39,129 bases of DNA from JAAZMX01 sp035388025 (GCA_035388025.1 DAOOPA010000004.1:1-39129); one strand, 5' to 3'; positions 14,398-22,697 are shown, numbered from the stretch's first letter. Translations and numbers: made by a program. The notes: a model not told the origin generated them from the letters alone.

Positions 14398-15354
14398 TTA
14401 ATATGCGGTTGTCCTTGTTCTGTGATATGGGTTTCTGATTTTATGAGCGCCTTGTGTCGCAAGCCACAAATCATCATTTATTTGAAAAGACATAATTTGC
14501 GGACTGCGCCTTTTTACTTCTTCTTTGATAAACTCGACTGCCCAAATAGTGCTTGCTCTGATTTCCGTTTCTTCAGCAGAATCTTTTTGAATTTCAATTT
14601 TATTGCCAATTTTTTCAGCGAGCGCGGGAGCATATTCCAAGATTCCTAAATTTCTAAGAATTAAAGGTAATTTGTAATCGGCGCAAGCGGTGATTTGATC
14701 CGTATTTTCTAAAGCCCCAAAATTTTTTCCATTGAAAATTTGGAAAATATCCGCAACTAGTAATTGCGCTCGCTTGTAAAAATAAACTTCTTTTTCTTTA
14801 TAAGTCGCCGTGTCCAAAAAGGATGGAAAATTTTGCACAATAAGTTCTAAAAGTTTTTGCGAATTTCCATTTGCTTCGGCAATAAGATTCTTTGCCTTCC
14901 CGCCAAATTTGGCGGTCATGTTCAATCCAATTTCGCGCAAAATTTTCCAGCGTTCTTCTAAAAGTGGAATTTCTGTGTTTCCTCTCAGAATATGAGCAAA
15001 TTCTTCTTTTGAAATTTTATAACAAAATTCAAAATTTGTGAGTGTCGCACCTTCCTCAATTCCTCGTCCAAGGGCGAGAATCATTCCCCACGCGCCGTCG
15101 TGTTTTTTGTCTTTATGTTCAACTGTCCATTTCGGCTCGCCCCAATAGGAAAAACTTAGTGCATTAAAAACAAAGAGAAAATGTAATTTATCCTCATCAG
15201 AAAAATGTGAAAAATTGAAAGGTGCGGCGTTTAGCCAGTGGTTGATTTTGTCAGGATTAAAATTTTTTGAAAATTCCGCCACTTTTTCGTGATTAATTTT
15301 TACAAAGTCAGAATTTTCAATCACAAATTTTGTTGTCGCTAAAATTTTATTCAT
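14398..15354 (-). CDS. qng1: Queuosine 5'-phosphate N-glycosylase/hydrolase (DUF2419) - queuosine salvage
   Basis: A 318-aa DUF2419/QNG1 family protein; characterised members release queuine from queuosine 5'-phosphate for reuse in tRNA. Visible family blocks: FSYWGEPKWTVEH, DGAWGMILALGRGIEEG, IPLLEERWKILREIG, FPSFLD, YKRAQLLVADIF, ADYKLPLILRNLGILEY, EIRASTIWAVEFIKEE and NDDLWL. The length is typical. The gene is visibly more AT-rich than its neighbours, and it sits between two copies of the 5' end of the zinc-ribbon gene, so it is probably acquired. Its ATG is 3 bp after the stop of a 16-codon remnant of that gene, which suggests translational coupling. Use of queuine also needs a tgt gene, not seen here. 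Confidence 0.9.
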   Translation of the reverse strand: MNKILATTKFVIENSDFVKINHEKVAEFSKNFNPDKINHWLNAAPFNFSHFSDEDKLHFLFVFNALSFSYWGEPKWTVEHKDKKHDGAWGMILALGRGIEEGATLTNFEFCYKISKEEFAHILRGNTEIPLLEERWKILREIGLNMTAKFGGKAKNLIAEANGNSQKLLELIVQNFPSFLDTATYKEKEVYFYKRAQLLVADIFQIFNGKNFGALENTDQITACADYKLPLILRNLGILEYAPALAEKIGNKIEIQKDSAEETEIRASTIWAVEFIKEEVKRRSPQIMSFQINDDLWLATQGAHKIRNPYHRTRTTAY

Positions 15355-15357
15355 AAA

Positions 15358-15408
15358 TTACTCATAAATTACCAGGGTCTTTCTTTGGCATTTGGCACAG
15401 ATACCCAT
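15358..15408 (-). pseudogene. Truncated copy of the zinc-ribbon gene, now a leader peptide
   Basis: Encodes MGICAKCQRKTLVIYE then TAA. The first 11 residues match the zinc-ribbon protein start (MGICAKCKRKT) and then diverge. The stop lies 3 bp before the qng1 ATG. The start and upstream bases are those of the intact gene at 14358. Confidence 0.72.
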
Positions 15409-15426
15409 GGGGAAAAATTAAGAAAT
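15372..15426. repeat. Direct duplication, copy B
   Basis: Partner of 14321-14376 on the other side of qng1. It ends about 15 bp before the 3' end of tRNA-Pro. Confidence 0.75.
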
Positions 15427-15440
15427 TGGAATTAATTCAT

Positions 15441-15511
15441 TCGGGCTGCGGGGAATTGAACCCCGTCTACATCCACCCCATGGACGCGTACTACCGGTAT
15501 ACTACAGCCCG
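15441..15511 (-). tRNA. tRNA-Pro (anticodon GGG)
   Basis: 71 nt that fold as a full cloverleaf. Acceptor CGGGCTG pairs with CAGCCCG; the D stem is GTAT/GTAC; anticodon stem CGTCC/GGATG encloses loop ATGGGGT with anticodon GGG; the T arm has GGGGTTCAATTCCCC. Discriminator A. CCA is not encoded, so CCA-adding enzyme is needed. It lies just upstream of the zinc-ribbon/qng1 insertion. Confidence 0.93.
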
Positions 15512-15554
15512 ACAAATAAAATAGTTTAAATTTAAAAAATTAAAAATTCAACCA

Positions 15555-15783
15555 AAAGCCCAGAGCGTCAGTTCCTTTGTCTAGTTCCTATTGGGTAACC
15601 GGTACGCTCCTGACTGTTAAGGTCAGCAGAATGGAATACTAGCAGGAACAAAACAAGTAAATCGTTTTGTCCTTAAGATAAATCCGCCCGGTGCACCGCA
15701 GATCCGAAATAAATCGGAAAATGTCGGTGGCCAAAAGGAAAAATTGTAGAACATAGAAAAAGGAAATAGGGAGAGCTCTGGGT
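15555..15783 (-). ncRNA. Structured RNA of about 230 nt, rod-like, 6S-like architecture
   Basis: A promoter (15790-15817) predicts a start at about 15783, where the transcript opens with CCCAGAGC (15782-15775). This pairs perfectly with GCTCTGGG at 15566-15559. Further pairing extends the rod: TTCCTTT with AAAGGAA, then TCTA with TAGA, GTTC with GAAC (15745-15766 against 15573-15590). Inner hairpins: TCCGA/TCGGA, a CAAAAC/GTTTTG helix, and CTGAC/GTCAG. CTTTT follows the closing helix. The single long rod with internal loops recalls 6S RNA, but no sequence signature confirms it. tmRNA, RNase P and SRP signatures are absent. It lies just downstream of smpB. Confidence 0.6.
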
Positions 15784-15789
15784 AAGGGT

Positions 15790-15817
15790 ATTATAGCACT
15801 GGGAAATAAAAAAACAA
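15790..15817 (-). promoter_or_regulatory. Promoter of the structured RNA (extended -10)
   Basis: Minus-strand TTGTTT, a 16-bp spacer ending in TGC, then a perfect TATAAT. The predicted start coincides with the closing helix of the RNA. Confidence 0.7.
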
Positions 15818-15855
15818 GAATACAAAAATACGAGAATAAGATAAAAATGCCAAAA

Positions 15856-16302
15856 TTAAGCATCAATTAGGGATTTTTTGCGCCGGTCAAACTCGCGCTT
15901 TTTAATACTTTCGCGCTTGTCAAACTTTTTTTTGCCTCGAGCCAGTCCGAGGCTTAATTTAACCAAGCCGCCTTTGAGAAAAAATTTTAAAGGCACAATT
16001 GTCAGACCCGGCTCTTGAGATTTACCAAAAAGATATTTCAATTCTTTACGGCGCAAAAGTAACTGACGGTTTTGGTACGGGTCATAATTTCTTTGATAAA
16101 CACTGGCTGGTTTATAGGGCGCAATATAGGCCTTGATCAGATAAGCGGCAGTGGTGCCCTCAAGGATAACATAGGCACCCTTGAGATTGACTTCGCCTTT
16201 TTTCGCGGACTTAACCTCTGGACCAGATAAAACCAAACCAGCCTCGAAGGTTTCCAGGATGTGGTAGTCAAAATAGGCTTTTTTGTTCTCGGCGATACTC
16301 AT
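15856..16302 (-). CDS. smpB: SsrA-binding protein
   Basis: SmpB binds tmRNA and delivers it to stalled ribosomes for trans-translation. This 148-aa protein has the family N-terminus (AENKKAYFDYHILETFEAGLVL), the GPEVKSAKKGEVNLKGAYV block, and the Lys/Arg-rich tail (ARGKKKFDKRESIKKREFDR) that reads the empty A-site mRNA channel. The length is normal. It is divergent from argS. A TATAAT lies only 6 nt before the ATG, so the mRNA may be leaderless. tmRNA itself is not recognised here; the nearby RNA at 15555-15783 lacks its tRNA-like ends. Confidence 0.95.
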   Translation of the reverse strand: MSIAENKKAYFDYHILETFEAGLVLSGPEVKSAKKGEVNLKGAYVILEGTTAAYLIKAYIAPYKPASVYQRNYDPYQNRQLLLRRKELKYLFGKSQEPGLTIVPLKFFLKGGLVKLSLGLARGKKKFDKRESIKKREFDRRKKSLIDA

Positions 16303-16308
16303 ACTTTT

Positions 16309-16314
16309 ATTATA
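16309..16314 (-). promoter_or_regulatory. -10 box of smpB, 6 nt before the ATG
   Basis: TATAAT preceded by TGT (extended -10). The spacing predicts a transcript starting at the initiation codon. The -35 region is weak (TTTATT). Confidence 0.55.
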
Positions 16315-16356
16315 ACAGACTTTACGATATAATAAATTAAAATTGAACTGGAAACT

Positions 16357-18099
16357 ATGACTATCAAAAATACCCTAAAAAAGCAAATAAATCAAGCGGT
16401 TGCCCGACAATACAACCTGCTTGGCTTTGATTTTGATATCAATTACCCCCCGACTAGCGAGCTCGGCGACTACGCCAGCAATGCGGCCATGATACTTGGC
16501 CAAAAATTAAAGAGAAGCCCTTTGGATATCGCCAGCGGCTTGGCCCAACAACTGGCTCGCAACAAAATGTGGGAAAAGGTTGAAGCGGTGGCGCCAGGGT
16601 TTTTAAATTTTTATCTGAGTAAAGAGCGGGCCGAAAAAGAGATGGGCAAAATATTGAAACAAGGTAAAAAATACGGAGGCAGTAATGAGGGTCGGGGCAA
16701 GACGGTGGTGATTGATTATTCCGCGCCCAATATCGCCAAAAAAATGCATGTCGGACATCTGCGCTCCACGGTGATCGGAGCGGCTATTTATAATCTGTAT
16801 AAATTCATCGGCTATAAGGTAGTCGGCGATAACCACCTGGGTGATTGGGGTACGCAATTTGGCAAATTGATTTGCCAATACAAAAAAATTTACGGTCAAA
16901 AAATCAAAAAAGATATTAGCGTGGAAGAGATGGAGCGTCTTTATCTTGATTGGCACAAAGAAGCCAAGGAAAAACCAGAAATGGAGGAAGCGGCCAGAAA
17001 GGAATTGAAAAAGCTACAGGACAAGGACAAATTTAATTATGCTTTGTGGCAATTGTTTTATAAAGTCAGCCTGGAAGAATTTAAAAGATTGTATGAGCTT
17101 CTCGGGGTGAAATTTGAAGCCTGGCACGGAGAAAGTTTTTATAATCCCATGTTGCCCGAGGTGGTCGCGGAAGCTCTAGGTAAAAAAGTGGCGGCCAAAA
17201 GCGAGGGCGCGATAATTATTGATTTGGCCAAATACAACCTGCCGCCCCTGATGATCCAAAAAACCGATGGTGCTTTCCTGTATGGGACAACGGATCTGGC
17301 GACCATTAAATACCGCGAGAAGCATTATCACCCGAGCAAGAATATCTATGTAGTGGCCAACCAACAGGCTTTGCATTTTGAACAGCTTTTCAAGGCGGGC
17401 AAGCTCCTCGGCTATAACAAAAAGATGGCAATGGTCCATGTCAAGTTCGGGTTGATTCTCGGTCGGGGCGGTAAGAAAATGTCCACCAGAGACGGCGAGG
17501 TGGCGGATCTAATAGAAATAATCAAGGAAGGCAAAGCCAAAGCCAAAACGCGCATTCAAGAAAAAAATAATAATCTCCAGCCGAAAGAAATGGAAACAAT
17601 CGCCGAAGCAATCGCCTTGGGAGCGATAAAATTTAACGATCTGTCGCAAAATCGGTTGACGGATATCGTCTTTGATTGGGACAAGATGCTCAATTTTGAA
17701 TCGGGCTCAGCTCCCTATCTCCAATACACCTATGTGCGGATACAGAGTATTTTTAAAAAAATAAAAAAAGTAAATCCCGGGAATAAAAAACGGGGAGGAA
17801 AAAAATCAGCCCTGACGGATTGCCAAATATTGGCGAAACCAACCGAGACAAAACTGATTAAGGCTCTTTTAAAATTCCCCGAGGCAATAGCCAGCGCGGC
17901 CGAAGAATATAAACCAAACATCGTCGCTTCGTATTTGACTGAGCTGGCCGTCAGTTTTCATTCTTTTTATGAGCAGACACCCGTCCTCTCGGCAGATAGC
18001 AAGACGCAGTTGGCCCGACTGAAATTGATCACCGCGGTGGCGCAAGTGATGAAAACCGGATTAAGTTTATTGGGCATTGAAACACCGGATAAAATGTAA
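16357..18099 (+). CDS. argS: Arginyl-tRNA synthetase
   Basis: A class I aminoacyl-tRNA synthetase that charges tRNA-Arg. The 580-aa protein has the N-terminal Arg-S domain (LGDYASNAAMILGQ), the HIGH-type signature HVGH (about residues 131-134) in SAPNIAKKMHVGHLRSTVIG, GDNHLGDWGTQFG, the KMSKS loop as KMSTRDG (about 374-380), and a C-terminal DALR anticodon-binding domain (ALIKALLKFPEAIASAAEEYKPNIVASYL). The length is usual. A possible -10 box (TATAAT at about 16329-16334) lies upstream, overlapping the divergent smpB promoter region. A terminator follows immediately. Confidence 0.96.
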   Translation: MTIKNTLKKQINQAVARQYNLLGFDFDINYPPTSELGDYASNAAMILGQKLKRSPLDIASGLAQQLARNKMWEKVEAVAPGFLNFYLSKERAEKEMGKILKQGKKYGGSNEGRGKTVVIDYSAPNIAKKMHVGHLRSTVIGAAIYNLYKFIGYKVVGDNHLGDWGTQFGKLICQYKKIYGQKIKKDISVEEMERLYLDWHKEAKEKPEMEEAARKELKKLQDKDKFNYALWQLFYKVSLEEFKRLYELLGVKFEAWHGESFYNPMLPEVVAEALGKKVAAKSEGAIIIDLAKYNLPPLMIQKTDGAFLYGTTDLATIKYREKHYHPSKNIYVVANQQALHFEQLFKAGKLLGYNKKMAMVHVKFGLILGRGGKKMSTRDGEVADLIEIIKEGKAKAKTRIQEKNNNLQPKEMETIAEAIALGAIKFNDLSQNRLTDIVFDWDKMLNFESGSAPYLQYTYVRIQSIFKKIKKVNPGNKKRGGKKSALTDCQILAKPTETKLIKALLKFPEAIASAAEEYKPNIVASYLTELAVSFHSFYEQTPVLSADSKTQLARLKLITAVAQVMKTGLSLLGIETPDKM

Positions 18100-18115
18100 T
18101 AAAAATATCGAATGA

Positions 18116-18138
18116 CCGCGCCGGGAGCGCGGTTTTTT
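18116..18138 (+). terminator. argS terminator
   Basis: CCGCGC, loop CGGGA, GCGCGG, then six T. Confidence 0.9.
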
Positions 18139-18149
18139 GTTAATTCATA

Positions 18150-18178
18150 TTATCAAAGAAAAATAAATATGCTATTAT
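18150..18178 (+). promoter_or_regulatory. Promoter with leaderless spacing
   Basis: TTATCA, a 17-bp spacer ending in TGC, then TATTAT. The ATG at 18185 lies 6 nt after the -10 box. Confidence 0.55.
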
Positions 18179-18184
18179 AAAGAT

Positions 18185-19081
18185 ATGGCAAACAAAAACC
18201 AAACAATCCAAACGACGATAACCGAAGAGGTGCCCGAGTGGAAAATCAGCCTGGCTTATTGGTACGCGGAAAATAAAGCCTTAATAAAGAAGGCTGCTAT
18301 TTTTCTTTTATTTTTTGCTGACTTGACCGTGGCCATTGTCTGGGGCGTTATTTTTGTAAATTACCGAGCCGGCCTTTTAAATGATGAGGCGCATTTGTCT
18401 CAATTATCCGAGAATTTGGTTGAGTCTAGCGCGATAACAAATAATGCGCCGAAGAATTTGACTTTGGGCGAGCCAATCATCCTCTCAGCCGGCCCGGATA
18501 AAAATAATCTATTGGTGATGGCCGCCAATGACAATAACGAATGGGCGGTGAAAGAATTGACCTATACTTTTAATGTCAATGGACAGGATCTGGAAACTAT
18601 AAAAGCAATCATCCCACCGCAGTCAGAAAGATATCTGGCTTATTTTAATGCCCCGATCGGAAGTAACGTGAATTTAAAAATAATAAATATAGAGTGGATG
18701 CGAATTCGTGATTATACCCTGATCAGTTATAAAAACAGCCTGAAGACGAGCCAGGCACAATTTACGGCCGTTAATTCTAATATCATTTCCGGCGTAGCCA
18801 GCTTCAATCTCAATAATTATACGCCTTATAGTTTCTGGGAGGTGGGCCTCACGGTTGTGCTCTTTGACCAAATTGATGAGCCAATCGCTGTTAATTACCT
18901 AGCGATAAATAAACTAAAATCCAGGGAAGAACGTCGAGTAGAGGTCAATTATTCTGAACCAATTTATAGAACCGTGTCCCGAGTGGGGGTCTACCCGGAG
19001 GTTAATTGGTTTGACCCAAGCGCGATCATGCAAATCGAAGGGGGCTTGGGTGATCCAGCCGGGCTGGAAACAGGTAAATAA
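18185..19081 (+). CDS. Single-pass membrane protein of unknown function
   Basis: A 298-aa protein without a family I can name. It has a short cytoplasmic head of about 36 residues, one transmembrane helix (AAIFLLFFADLTVAIVWGVIFV), then a large external part. Two beta-rich halves follow: GEPIILSAGPDKNNLLVMAANDNNEWAVKELTYTFNVNG and a later repeat-like unit with NNYTPYSFWEVGLTVVLFD. The second resembles a DUF3426/FxLYD-type sandwich in which an Asn-x-Tyr motif is followed by a strand. The position before rodA suggests an envelope role, but each has its own start signals. Confidence 0.75.
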   Translation: MANKNQTIQTTITEEVPEWKISLAYWYAENKALIKKAAIFLLFFADLTVAIVWGVIFVNYRAGLLNDEAHLSQLSENLVESSAITNNAPKNLTLGEPIILSAGPDKNNLLVMAANDNNEWAVKELTYTFNVNGQDLETIKAIIPPQSERYLAYFNAPIGSNVNLKIINIEWMRIRDYTLISYKNSLKTSQAQFTAVNSNIISGVASFNLNNYTPYSFWEVGLTVVLFDQIDEPIAVNYLAINKLKSREERRVEVNYSEPIYRTVSRVGVYPEVNWFDPSAIMQIEGGLGDPAGLETGK

Positions 19082-19106
19082 TCTACTATTTACAAAAAAA
19101 AATAAT

Positions 19107-19140
19107 AATTCTAGACTTAGTTGAGGGTCTAGAATTTTTT
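19107..19140 (+). terminator. Terminator before rodA
   Basis: AATTCTAGAC pairs with GTCTAGAATT, followed by T residues. It separates the membrane-protein gene from rodA. Confidence 0.8.
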
Positions 19141-19216
19141 GAATCAATGAGTGTTATAAAACCCAGGTGAATAAGTCCAAGAGAATCCAAAATGGAAAGA
19201 TAAAACTTTTTAATAT

Positions 19217-20323
19217 ATGCCGTTAGGAAAATACGTACAATTTATTAAAGGTATAGATTGGCTACTTTTGGCTCCGGTTTTATTATTAGTCTTTTTTGGG
19301 CTGGCAACTTTGTACACGGCCAATTTGAATGTAGAAAATCCAGACTGGAGCACCCTCAACAAACAACTGATCTCCTTTTTGATCGGACTGACCGCCTTAA
19401 CAGTGGCAAGCTTTTTTGACTATCGTCGGCTGGCTGGCTATAGCCTGCCCCTTTATATATTGGCCAACGCGCTCTTGATCGCCGTTCTGATCTGGGGCAA
19501 AACAATCAGGGGAACAACTGGTTGGTTTTCTATATTTGGTTTTAGTTTTCAACCAGTGGAGCTGGCCAAATTGGCCTTGGTGATCGCACTGTCTTCTTTT
19601 TATAGTCGGCGCCGCGGACGAGAAAAAACCGGCGGAGTAATTATATTATCGGCCATCCTCACCTCAATACCGGTTGGGTTGACCATGCTACAGCCTGATT
19701 TTGGTTCAGCCGCAATGCTTTTGGCTATCGGCGGGGCTTATTTTGTTTTTTTGAGCCTTAAACCAAAACAAATTATTTTTTTAGTCCTAATCGTAATGGT
19801 TTTGGCTACTGTGGTTTGGAATTATGTTTTGGTTGATTATCAAAAAAACAGAATTTTGGTTTTTGTCGATCCGGCGCGCGACCCGCTTGGTCGAGGCTAC
19901 AATGTTCGACAATCAATTATCGCGGTTGGTTCAGGACAATTGCTTGGCCGCGGTCTGGGGGTTGGGCCGCAAAGCCAATTGCGCTTTCTGCCAGAGACAG
20001 CAACAGATTTTATCTTCGCCACAATTTGTGAAGCCTTGGGTTTTTTGGGCGGAGCGGTTTTTTTAATAATTTTTGCTTGGTTGTTTTTCCGCCTGCTTGG
20101 TATTATCAACCGAGCCAGAGACAATCTAAGCGCTTATTTGGTTTTTGGTTTTTTGGTGGCTTTGTTTGTACAAACAACTATCAATATTGGAATGAACATG
20201 GGAATCCTACCGGTAACTGGCTTGCCCTTACCTTTTGTCAGTTATGGCGGATCTTTTTTGATTATTTCCCTTATAATGATTGGGGTGGCGCAGAGCGTGG
20301 CTCGACGCCAGAGGATACTTTGA
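19217..20323 (+). CDS. rodA: SEDS peptidoglycan glycosyltransferase RodA
   Basis: A polytopic SEDS-family enzyme that polymerises lipid II during lateral wall growth, working with a class B PBP and MreB (mreB is at 29.5 kb). The 368-aa protein has about ten membrane segments. Family motifs: GTTGWFSIFGFSFQPVELAKLAL, MLQPDFGSA with the catalytic Asp, GSGQLLGRGLGVGPQSQLRFLPE followed by TDFIFA, and NIGMNMGILPVTGLPLPFVSYGGS near the end. It is RodA rather than FtsW by gene context and general pattern; the split between the two is not certain by eye. No SD is seen. Confidence 0.92.
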   Translation: MPLGKYVQFIKGIDWLLLAPVLLLVFFGLATLYTANLNVENPDWSTLNKQLISFLIGLTALTVASFFDYRRLAGYSLPLYILANALLIAVLIWGKTIRGTTGWFSIFGFSFQPVELAKLALVIALSSFYSRRRGREKTGGVIILSAILTSIPVGLTMLQPDFGSAAMLLAIGGAYFVFLSLKPKQIIFLVLIVMVLATVVWNYVLVDYQKNRILVFVDPARDPLGRGYNVRQSIIAVGSGQLLGRGLGVGPQSQLRFLPETATDFIFATICEALGFLGGAVFLIIFAWLFFRLLGIINRARDNLSAYLVFGFLVALFVQTTINIGMNMGILPVTGLPLPFVSYGGSFLIISLIMIGVAQSVARRQRIL

Positions 20324-20412
20324 ATTATTAGACAGTTTCCGGTTCAAGTTTTCCTCAATAAAACCAGCGGCCATTGGCATTATCTTCACTTGGGTGTCAC
20401 CAGCGACTGCGT

Positions 20413-20441
20413 TTGACAGAGAATGTTTTTTTTACTATACT
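20413..20441 (+). promoter_or_regulatory. Consensus promoter
   Basis: TTGACA, a 17-bp spacer, then TATACT. It leaves a leader of about 16 nt before the ATG at 20464. Confidence 0.75.
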
Positions 20442-20463
20442 AACCTTACTCTAAAATAAAAAT

Positions 20464-20769
20464 ATGTCCTTAATTTTAAATAAAATCAAAAAGGAAGCGA
20501 TCGTTTTTTGTCCTTTATGCAACAAAGATTATGCGCCCCAGGACCTCAAAGTCATTGAGGAAGCCGGGGAAACGATCCTGGCTCACAGCAGTTGCCCGTC
20601 ATGCCGTGGTGCAATTTTGTCCATTTTGTACAAAGACATGCTGGGCATAACCCTTTTGGGACTGGCTACCGATCTTGACTATGAGGATGCCCTGAGACTA
20701 AAAGACGGGGAGCCGGTAGATACGGATGAGGTCTTATGGCTCTACCAAAATTTAAATCATAATGTTTGA
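20464..20769 (+). CDS. Small zinc-site protein of unknown function
   Basis: A 101-aa protein. CPLC (residues 16-19) and CPSC (44-47) could bind one zinc ion. An acidic C-terminal half follows (TDLDYEDALRLKDGEPVDTDEVLWLYQNL). The pattern of a zinc ribbon followed by a DxDEV helix is one I associate with uncharacterised small proteins in CPR genomes, but I cannot name a family. Expressed from its own strong promoter. The stretch after it (20770-20935) shows nothing recognisable. Confidence 0.75.
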   Translation: MSLILNKIKKEAIVFCPLCNKDYAPQDLKVIEEAGETILAHSSCPSCRGAILSILYKDMLGITLLGLATDLDYEDALRLKDGEPVDTDEVLWLYQNLNHNV

Positions 20770-20935
20770 TCACTGGTTTTAGACATTATTATTATTTTAC
20801 CAGACCAAAGGAATGAGGCGTTGAACATTTGTAAATATGGCTGACAAATACCCTAGCGAAAATTGGGATTGAGCTGAAGAAGGTCTCTAATATATTTTTT
20901 AAAATAATCTTATCAAATAAATATCTCAAGAATTT

Positions 20936-21595
20936 ATGACGGCGATTAACCTCAAAGCGGAAATCAGAGAGGCGGGCAAAAAAATTTCCGAGGAAGTAAG
21001 AGCAAAAAAAATACCAGCTGTAGTCTACGGGCCAAGAGTAGAAAATCAAAATATTTTGATTGATGGCCGGGAGTTTGAAAAATCACTGCAAGAAGCTGGG
21101 GAGTCCACCCTGGTTGATTTGACGGTGGGCGAGAAAAGTTCGATCAAGGTTTTGATCCATGATCTCCAAAAAGATCCGGTGAGCGGCAAATTTACCCATG
21201 TGGATTTTTATCAGCTTGATATGAGCAAAAAAACAAAAGTGGATGTGGAGCTGAGATTTATCGGCGGGGAAGAAGTGATGAAAATAACTGGTGGAGAAAT
21301 TTCGGAGAGTATCGATAAAATAGAAGTTGAGTGTTTGCCAAAAGATTTGGTCAAAGAAATTGAAGTGGACTTGTCTAATTTAAAAAATATCGGCGACGTC
21401 ATCTACGCCAAAGATATCCATCTGCCTGCTGGATTGGAATTAGTTTCTGATCCCGAGTTGCCGGTGGCCAGTCTCCAGGCGATTGTGGAAGAAAAAATAG
21501 AGGCGACCGTTTCCGAAGCTGGCGCGCCAGCACCGATGACAGAGAAAGAAGCCAAGGCCAAAGAGGCGGAAGAGGCGGTGGCAACCAAAGAATAA
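20936..21595 (+). CDS. rplY: 50S ribosomal protein L25/Ctc (with TL5 domain)
   Basis: A 219-aa protein of the long L25 form. It binds 5S rRNA. N-terminal L25 domain (about residues 1-90): KIPAVVYGP, LIHDLQKDPVSGKFTHVDFYQLD. C-terminal TL5/CTC beta domain (about 95-185): LRFIGGEEV, VECLPKDLVKEIEVDLSNLKNIGDVIYAKDI. A low-complexity Ala/Glu/Lys tail ends the protein. The start ATG has no SD. The DUF3048 gene follows after 10 bp, so the two may be co-transcribed. Confidence 0.94.
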   Translation: MTAINLKAEIREAGKKISEEVRAKKIPAVVYGPRVENQNILIDGREFEKSLQEAGESTLVDLTVGEKSSIKVLIHDLQKDPVSGKFTHVDFYQLDMSKKTKVDVELRFIGGEEVMKITGGEISESIDKIEVECLPKDLVKEIEVDLSNLKNIGDVIYAKDIHLPAGLELVSDPELPVASLQAIVEEKIEATVSEAGAPAPMTEKEAKAKEAEEAVATKE

Positions 21596-21605
21596 CCAAA
21601 GAAGA

Positions 21606-22697
21606 ATGTTTCACAACCGTTTACTAAATCTGATAGCCAAATACCAGCTAATAGCCTTAGTTGGTATTTTTGTGTTGTTGGCCGGGCTGGTGACTTATGT
21701 TTTGGTCTTTCAATTAAACTATCATCCCGCTGATTCAATAGAAGTAAAGAAACTAGCGACGCCCGCTCCCCTACCGGGAATGAAGAGAATTAATGGCCAG
21801 GGAACGAGCGCTGGCGAGGAAAATTTATGGCCCGTGGCCGTGGCGATTGATAATCATCCGGAAGCTCGGCCGTTATACGGTTTATCGAGAGCGGACGTGG
21901 TTTATGAATTTTTGGTAGAGGGCGGAGCCACGAGATTTTTGGCGTTTTACACGCCGGGCCAAGCGGAAGAAAATAAAACGGAAAAAATCGGGCCAGTCCG
22001 CTCGGTCCGACCCTACTTTTTGCCTGTTGTTAAAGAATACAACGCATTATTGGCTCATGCGGGCGGTTCGGCTGAAGCCCTAAATCAGATTGAGAAGCTA
22101 GCAATTAATAATCTTGAAGAAATCTCCTGGTGGGGACCAGAATATTTTTGGCGGGTTTATTCACGGGAAGCGCCGCACAATCTCTTTACCTCCAGTGAAA
22201 AACTGCTTCGAGCAACAGAAGAATGGAAATTGAAAGATCTGGTATCTAATTACCGGCCTTGGCTGTTTAGCCAAGACTTGAGTAATAATTACAAATTGAA
22301 TCTAGCGGAAAAAATTACAATCAAATTTTCCAGCGACGACAGCTACGAGGCAAATTTTCAATATAACACGACAACTTTAGCCTACGAACGCCTGACGAAC
22401 AAGGAGAAAAATTTGGACGCGCTCAATAACCAGCCGATAGATGCCCAAAATGTGATTATTCAATTCATATCCCGAGAGCAGACGCTGGACAGTCTCGGCC
22501 GACTGGCCATGGAGATGACAGGGGCCGGTGATTTGTGGCTATTCAGAGACGGTATAAAGATAGAGGGACAATGGCGCAAAGGTAGCACTGAGGGGCGAAC
22601 TATTTTTTATGATCAGAGACATGAGGAGTTGCCGCTCAAACCTGGCAAAATATGGATTGAGGTGGTACCACAGGGAAAAGAGATCAGTATAGAATAA
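21606..22697 (+). CDS. DUF3048 (YerB-like) membrane-anchored protein
   Basis: A 363-aa protein. One N-terminal helix (LIALVGIFVLLAGLVTYVLVF) anchors it in the membrane, with the rest outside. The DUF3048 domain shows VAVAIDNHPEARPLYGLSRADVVYEFLVEGG, TRFLAFY, KIGPVRSVRPYFL, HAGGS and REAPHNLF; the C-terminal DUF3048_C part ends in DLWLFRDGIKIEGQWRKGS. Members include B. subtilis YerB (a lipoprotein); here a transmembrane anchor replaces the lipobox. The biochemical function is unknown. Confidence 0.9.
   Translation: MFHNRLLNLIAKYQLIALVGIFVLLAGLVTYVLVFQLNYHPADSIEVKKLATPAPLPGMKRINGQGTSAGEENLWPVAVAIDNHPEARPLYGLSRADVVYEFLVEGGATRFLAFYTPGQAEENKTEKIGPVRSVRPYFLPVVKEYNALLAHAGGSAEALNQIEKLAINNLEEISWWGPEYFWRVYSREAPHNLFTSSEKLLRATEEWKLKDLVSNYRPWLFSQDLSNNYKLNLAEKITIKFSSDDSYEANFQYNTTTLAYERLTNKEKNLDALNNQPIDAQNVIIQFISREQTLDSLGRLAMEMTGAGDLWLFRDGIKIEGQWRKGSTEGRTIFYDQRHEELPLKPGKIWIEVVPQGKEISIE

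Noticed and set aside
14398..15426. Transposon carrying qng1
   Set aside because: No transposase or terminal inverted repeats; the flanks are direct copies of about 55 bp of coding sequence, longer than usual target duplications.
15555..15783. tmRNA (ssrA) next to smpB
   Set aside because: The RNA lacks tRNA-like ends, a T-loop and a tag frame. RNase P and SRP RNA signatures are also absent.
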